DNA from: Robiginitomaculum sp.
Lineage (GTDB): Bacteria > Pseudomonadota > Alphaproteobacteria > Caulobacterales > Maricaulaceae
Reading direction: 5' to 3'
DNA length: 6,315 bases
Assembly (NCBI GenBank): GCA_026993275.1
Contig: JALWUB010000228.1
Location: 1 to 6,315 of the forward strand
The position numbers were made by a program, and so were the translations under genes. Below the pieces are notes generated by a model. That model had not been told where the DNA came from. It did not search any database and worked only from the letters and a program-made list of their open reading frames with translations. Below, piece after piece: positions 5,436 through 6,315 of the stretch (the first letter of the stretch is position 1; each line of letters opens with the position of its first letter).

Positions 5436-6212
5436 TCAGGCCGGGTCTGCGTCTTCCCTGATATAGGCACTGGCCCAGGCGGCGATGACGCGGGCGGCAT
5501 AGCGCGCATGGGCGGGGCGGGAGAGCAGATGGTCTGCGCCCGCCAGGGCAACAAAGCTCTTGGGGTGGCGCGCCTGTTTGAAAATGTGCGCGGCGTTCTC
5601 AATGCCGACGGTCTGGTCCGTGGGCGCATGCATGACCAGCAAGGCGCGTCTGAGATTGGCAATCGCCCGGTCCAGGTTTTGCGCCCGCACGTCATCGAGA
5701 AACTGTTTTTGCACCAGGAATGGCCGCCCGGCCAGGGTGACCTCGGCCTTGCCCTCCTGTTCGATCTCGCCAATGGCGGGGCCGAAATTGTGCAGCACAT
5801 GGGCCGGGTCCGCCGGGGCGCCAATGGTGGCCACGGCGCGCACCGCGGGCAGGGACGGGGCCGCCGCCAGCACGGCCGCGCCGCCAAGGCTGTGGCCGAT
5901 CAGCAGGGACGGCGCCGCCAGACGCTGCGCCAGGGCCTGGGCGGCGCTGAGCAGGTCGGCAATGTTGGAGGAAAAGTTGGTGTTGGCGAACTCGCCCTGC
6001 GAAAGCCCGAGGCCGGTAAAGTCAAAGCGCAGCACGGCAATGCCGTGCCCGGCCAGGGCGCGGGCAATGGTGCGCGCCGCCAGAATGTCTTTCGAGCAGG
6101 TGAAGCAGTGGGCGAACAGCGCCGTGGCGGTGATGGCGCCCGCGGGCCGCTCCAGCGCCGCCGCCAGCAGTGCGCCGGTATTGCTGGCAAAGTCAAAGCG
6201 TTCCGTGGTCAT
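5436..6212 (-). CDS. Alpha/beta hydrolase, stand-alone version of the hydrolase half of hydrolase-OsmC fusions
   Basis: A 258-residue cytoplasmic serine hydrolase with no signal peptide. It carries FAHCFTCSKD (33-42), RFDFTGLGLSQGEFANTNFSSN (62-83), the nucleophile elbow GHSLGG (106-111, Ser108), ATIGAPADPAHV (128-139), HAPTDQTVGI (195-204, Asp199) and GADHLL (225-230, His228), giving a complete Ser-Asp-His triad. These strings are characteristic of the N-terminal domain of proteins annotated as bifunctional alpha/beta hydrolase/OsmC. Here the chain stops after the hydrolase domain (TGA at 5438-5436) and the 78 nt before the HIT gene have no room for OsmC. The frame is intact to a normal domain end, so this looks like a single-domain member rather than a broken fusion. 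The ATG at 6212 has GGGAG at 6222-6218, 5 nt away. The substrate is unknown. Confidence 0.9.
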   Translation of the reverse strand: MTTERFDFASNTGALLAAALERPAGAITATALFAHCFTCSKDILAARTIARALAGHGIAVLRFDFTGLGLSQGEFANTNFSSNIADLLSAAQALAQRLAAPSLLIGHSLGGAAVLAAAPSLPAVRAVATIGAPADPAHVLHNFGPAIGEIEQEGKAEVTLAGRPFLVQKQFLDDVRAQNLDRAIANLRRALLVMHAPTDQTVGIENAAHIFKQARHPKSFVALAGADHLLSRPAHARYAARVIAAWASAYIREDADPA

Positions 6213-6315
6213 CGCCGCTCCCTTTGGGAGATGGTGCCAGGCCGCCGCCCTTGCGAAAAGGCGTCATCGCTTCAAGTGCGCTCACATCATGGTGAATGGC
6301 GGCGCGCTCCTGGCG
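6193..6315 (-). CDS. Possible 3' end of an unidentified upstream gene
   Basis: One minus-strand frame is open from the window edge to a TGA at 6195-6193, which would overlap the start of the alpha/beta hydrolase gene by 20 nt. It reads RQERAAIHHDVSALEAMTPF, then a glycine/proline-rich tail, 40 residues in all. The first half looks like ordinary protein with GC-rich codons; the last part runs through the hydrolase ribosome binding site and looks less coding. I do not recognise it. The other two minus-strand frames close within the first 35 nt from the edge, so the upstream gene could end there instead, leaving this stretch as an intergenic spacer. Confidence 0.25.
   Translation of the reverse strand, partial: RQERAAIHHDVSALEAMTPFRKGGGLAPSPKGSGDDHGTL
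6218..6230 (-). promoter_or_regulatory. Hairpin covering the ribosome binding site of the alpha/beta hydrolase gene
   Basis: In the minus-strand mRNA, CTCCC (6230-6226) can pair perfectly with GGGAG (6222-6218) across an AAA loop. GGGAG is the ribosome binding site, so the hairpin would hide it. The stem is only 5 bp with a tight loop, and any role in translational control is inference. Confidence 0.3.

Noticed and set aside
6289..6315. Plus-strand ATG at 6289 opening a frame to the window edge
   Set aside because: No ribosome binding site upstream and only nine codons visible; cannot be supported.

Overview
The window looks like the chromosome of a GC-rich alphaproteobacterium. The evidence is the minus-strand order aroA-cmk-rpsA, a divergent FYDLN-type acidic protein (a family largely confined to Alphaproteobacteria), an alpha-type S1 N-terminus, and a class II EPSP synthase. 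A marine order such as the Maricaulales/Hyphomonadales is a reasonable guess, but the sequence does not prove it.

Left part (1-3015, minus strand): aroA (EPSP synthase), cmk (cytidylate kinase) and rpsA (ribosomal protein S1, cut off by the window edge). aroA and cmk overlap by 7 nt and are clearly co-transcribed. rpsA follows after a 146-nt leader containing two hairpins, so it may have its own control. A 98-nt divergent region (3016-3113) separates aroA from the plus-strand gene for a four-cysteine zinc-ribbon/acidic-tail protein of the FYDLN_acid family (3114-3563).

Centre (3564-4011): a likely sigma70-type promoter drives a complete tRNA-Ala(GGC) gene with encoded CCA. It is followed by 292 nt without a gene, visibly less GC-rich than its neighbours and rich in inverted repeats, including a perfect 9-bp stem reinforced by an inner 5-bp stem. 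This region leads into a plus-strand gene for an exported delta-class carbonic anhydrase (4012-4908), a class best known from diatoms and other marine algae. This gene and its structured upstream region are the most interesting part of the window.

Right part (4905-6315, minus strand): an alpha/beta hydrolase of the type usually fused to an OsmC domain, here without that domain, followed 78 nt later by a HIT-family nucleotide hydrolase whose stop codon overlaps the stop of the carbonic anhydrase. The last ~100 nt may hold the 3' end of another minus-strand gene.

Most genes are core housekeeping functions (aromatic amino acids, CMP phosphorylation, translation, alanine decoding). The carbonic anhydrase appears to be an accessory insertion between the tRNA and the HIT gene. 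I see no mobile element, CRISPR array or defence system.
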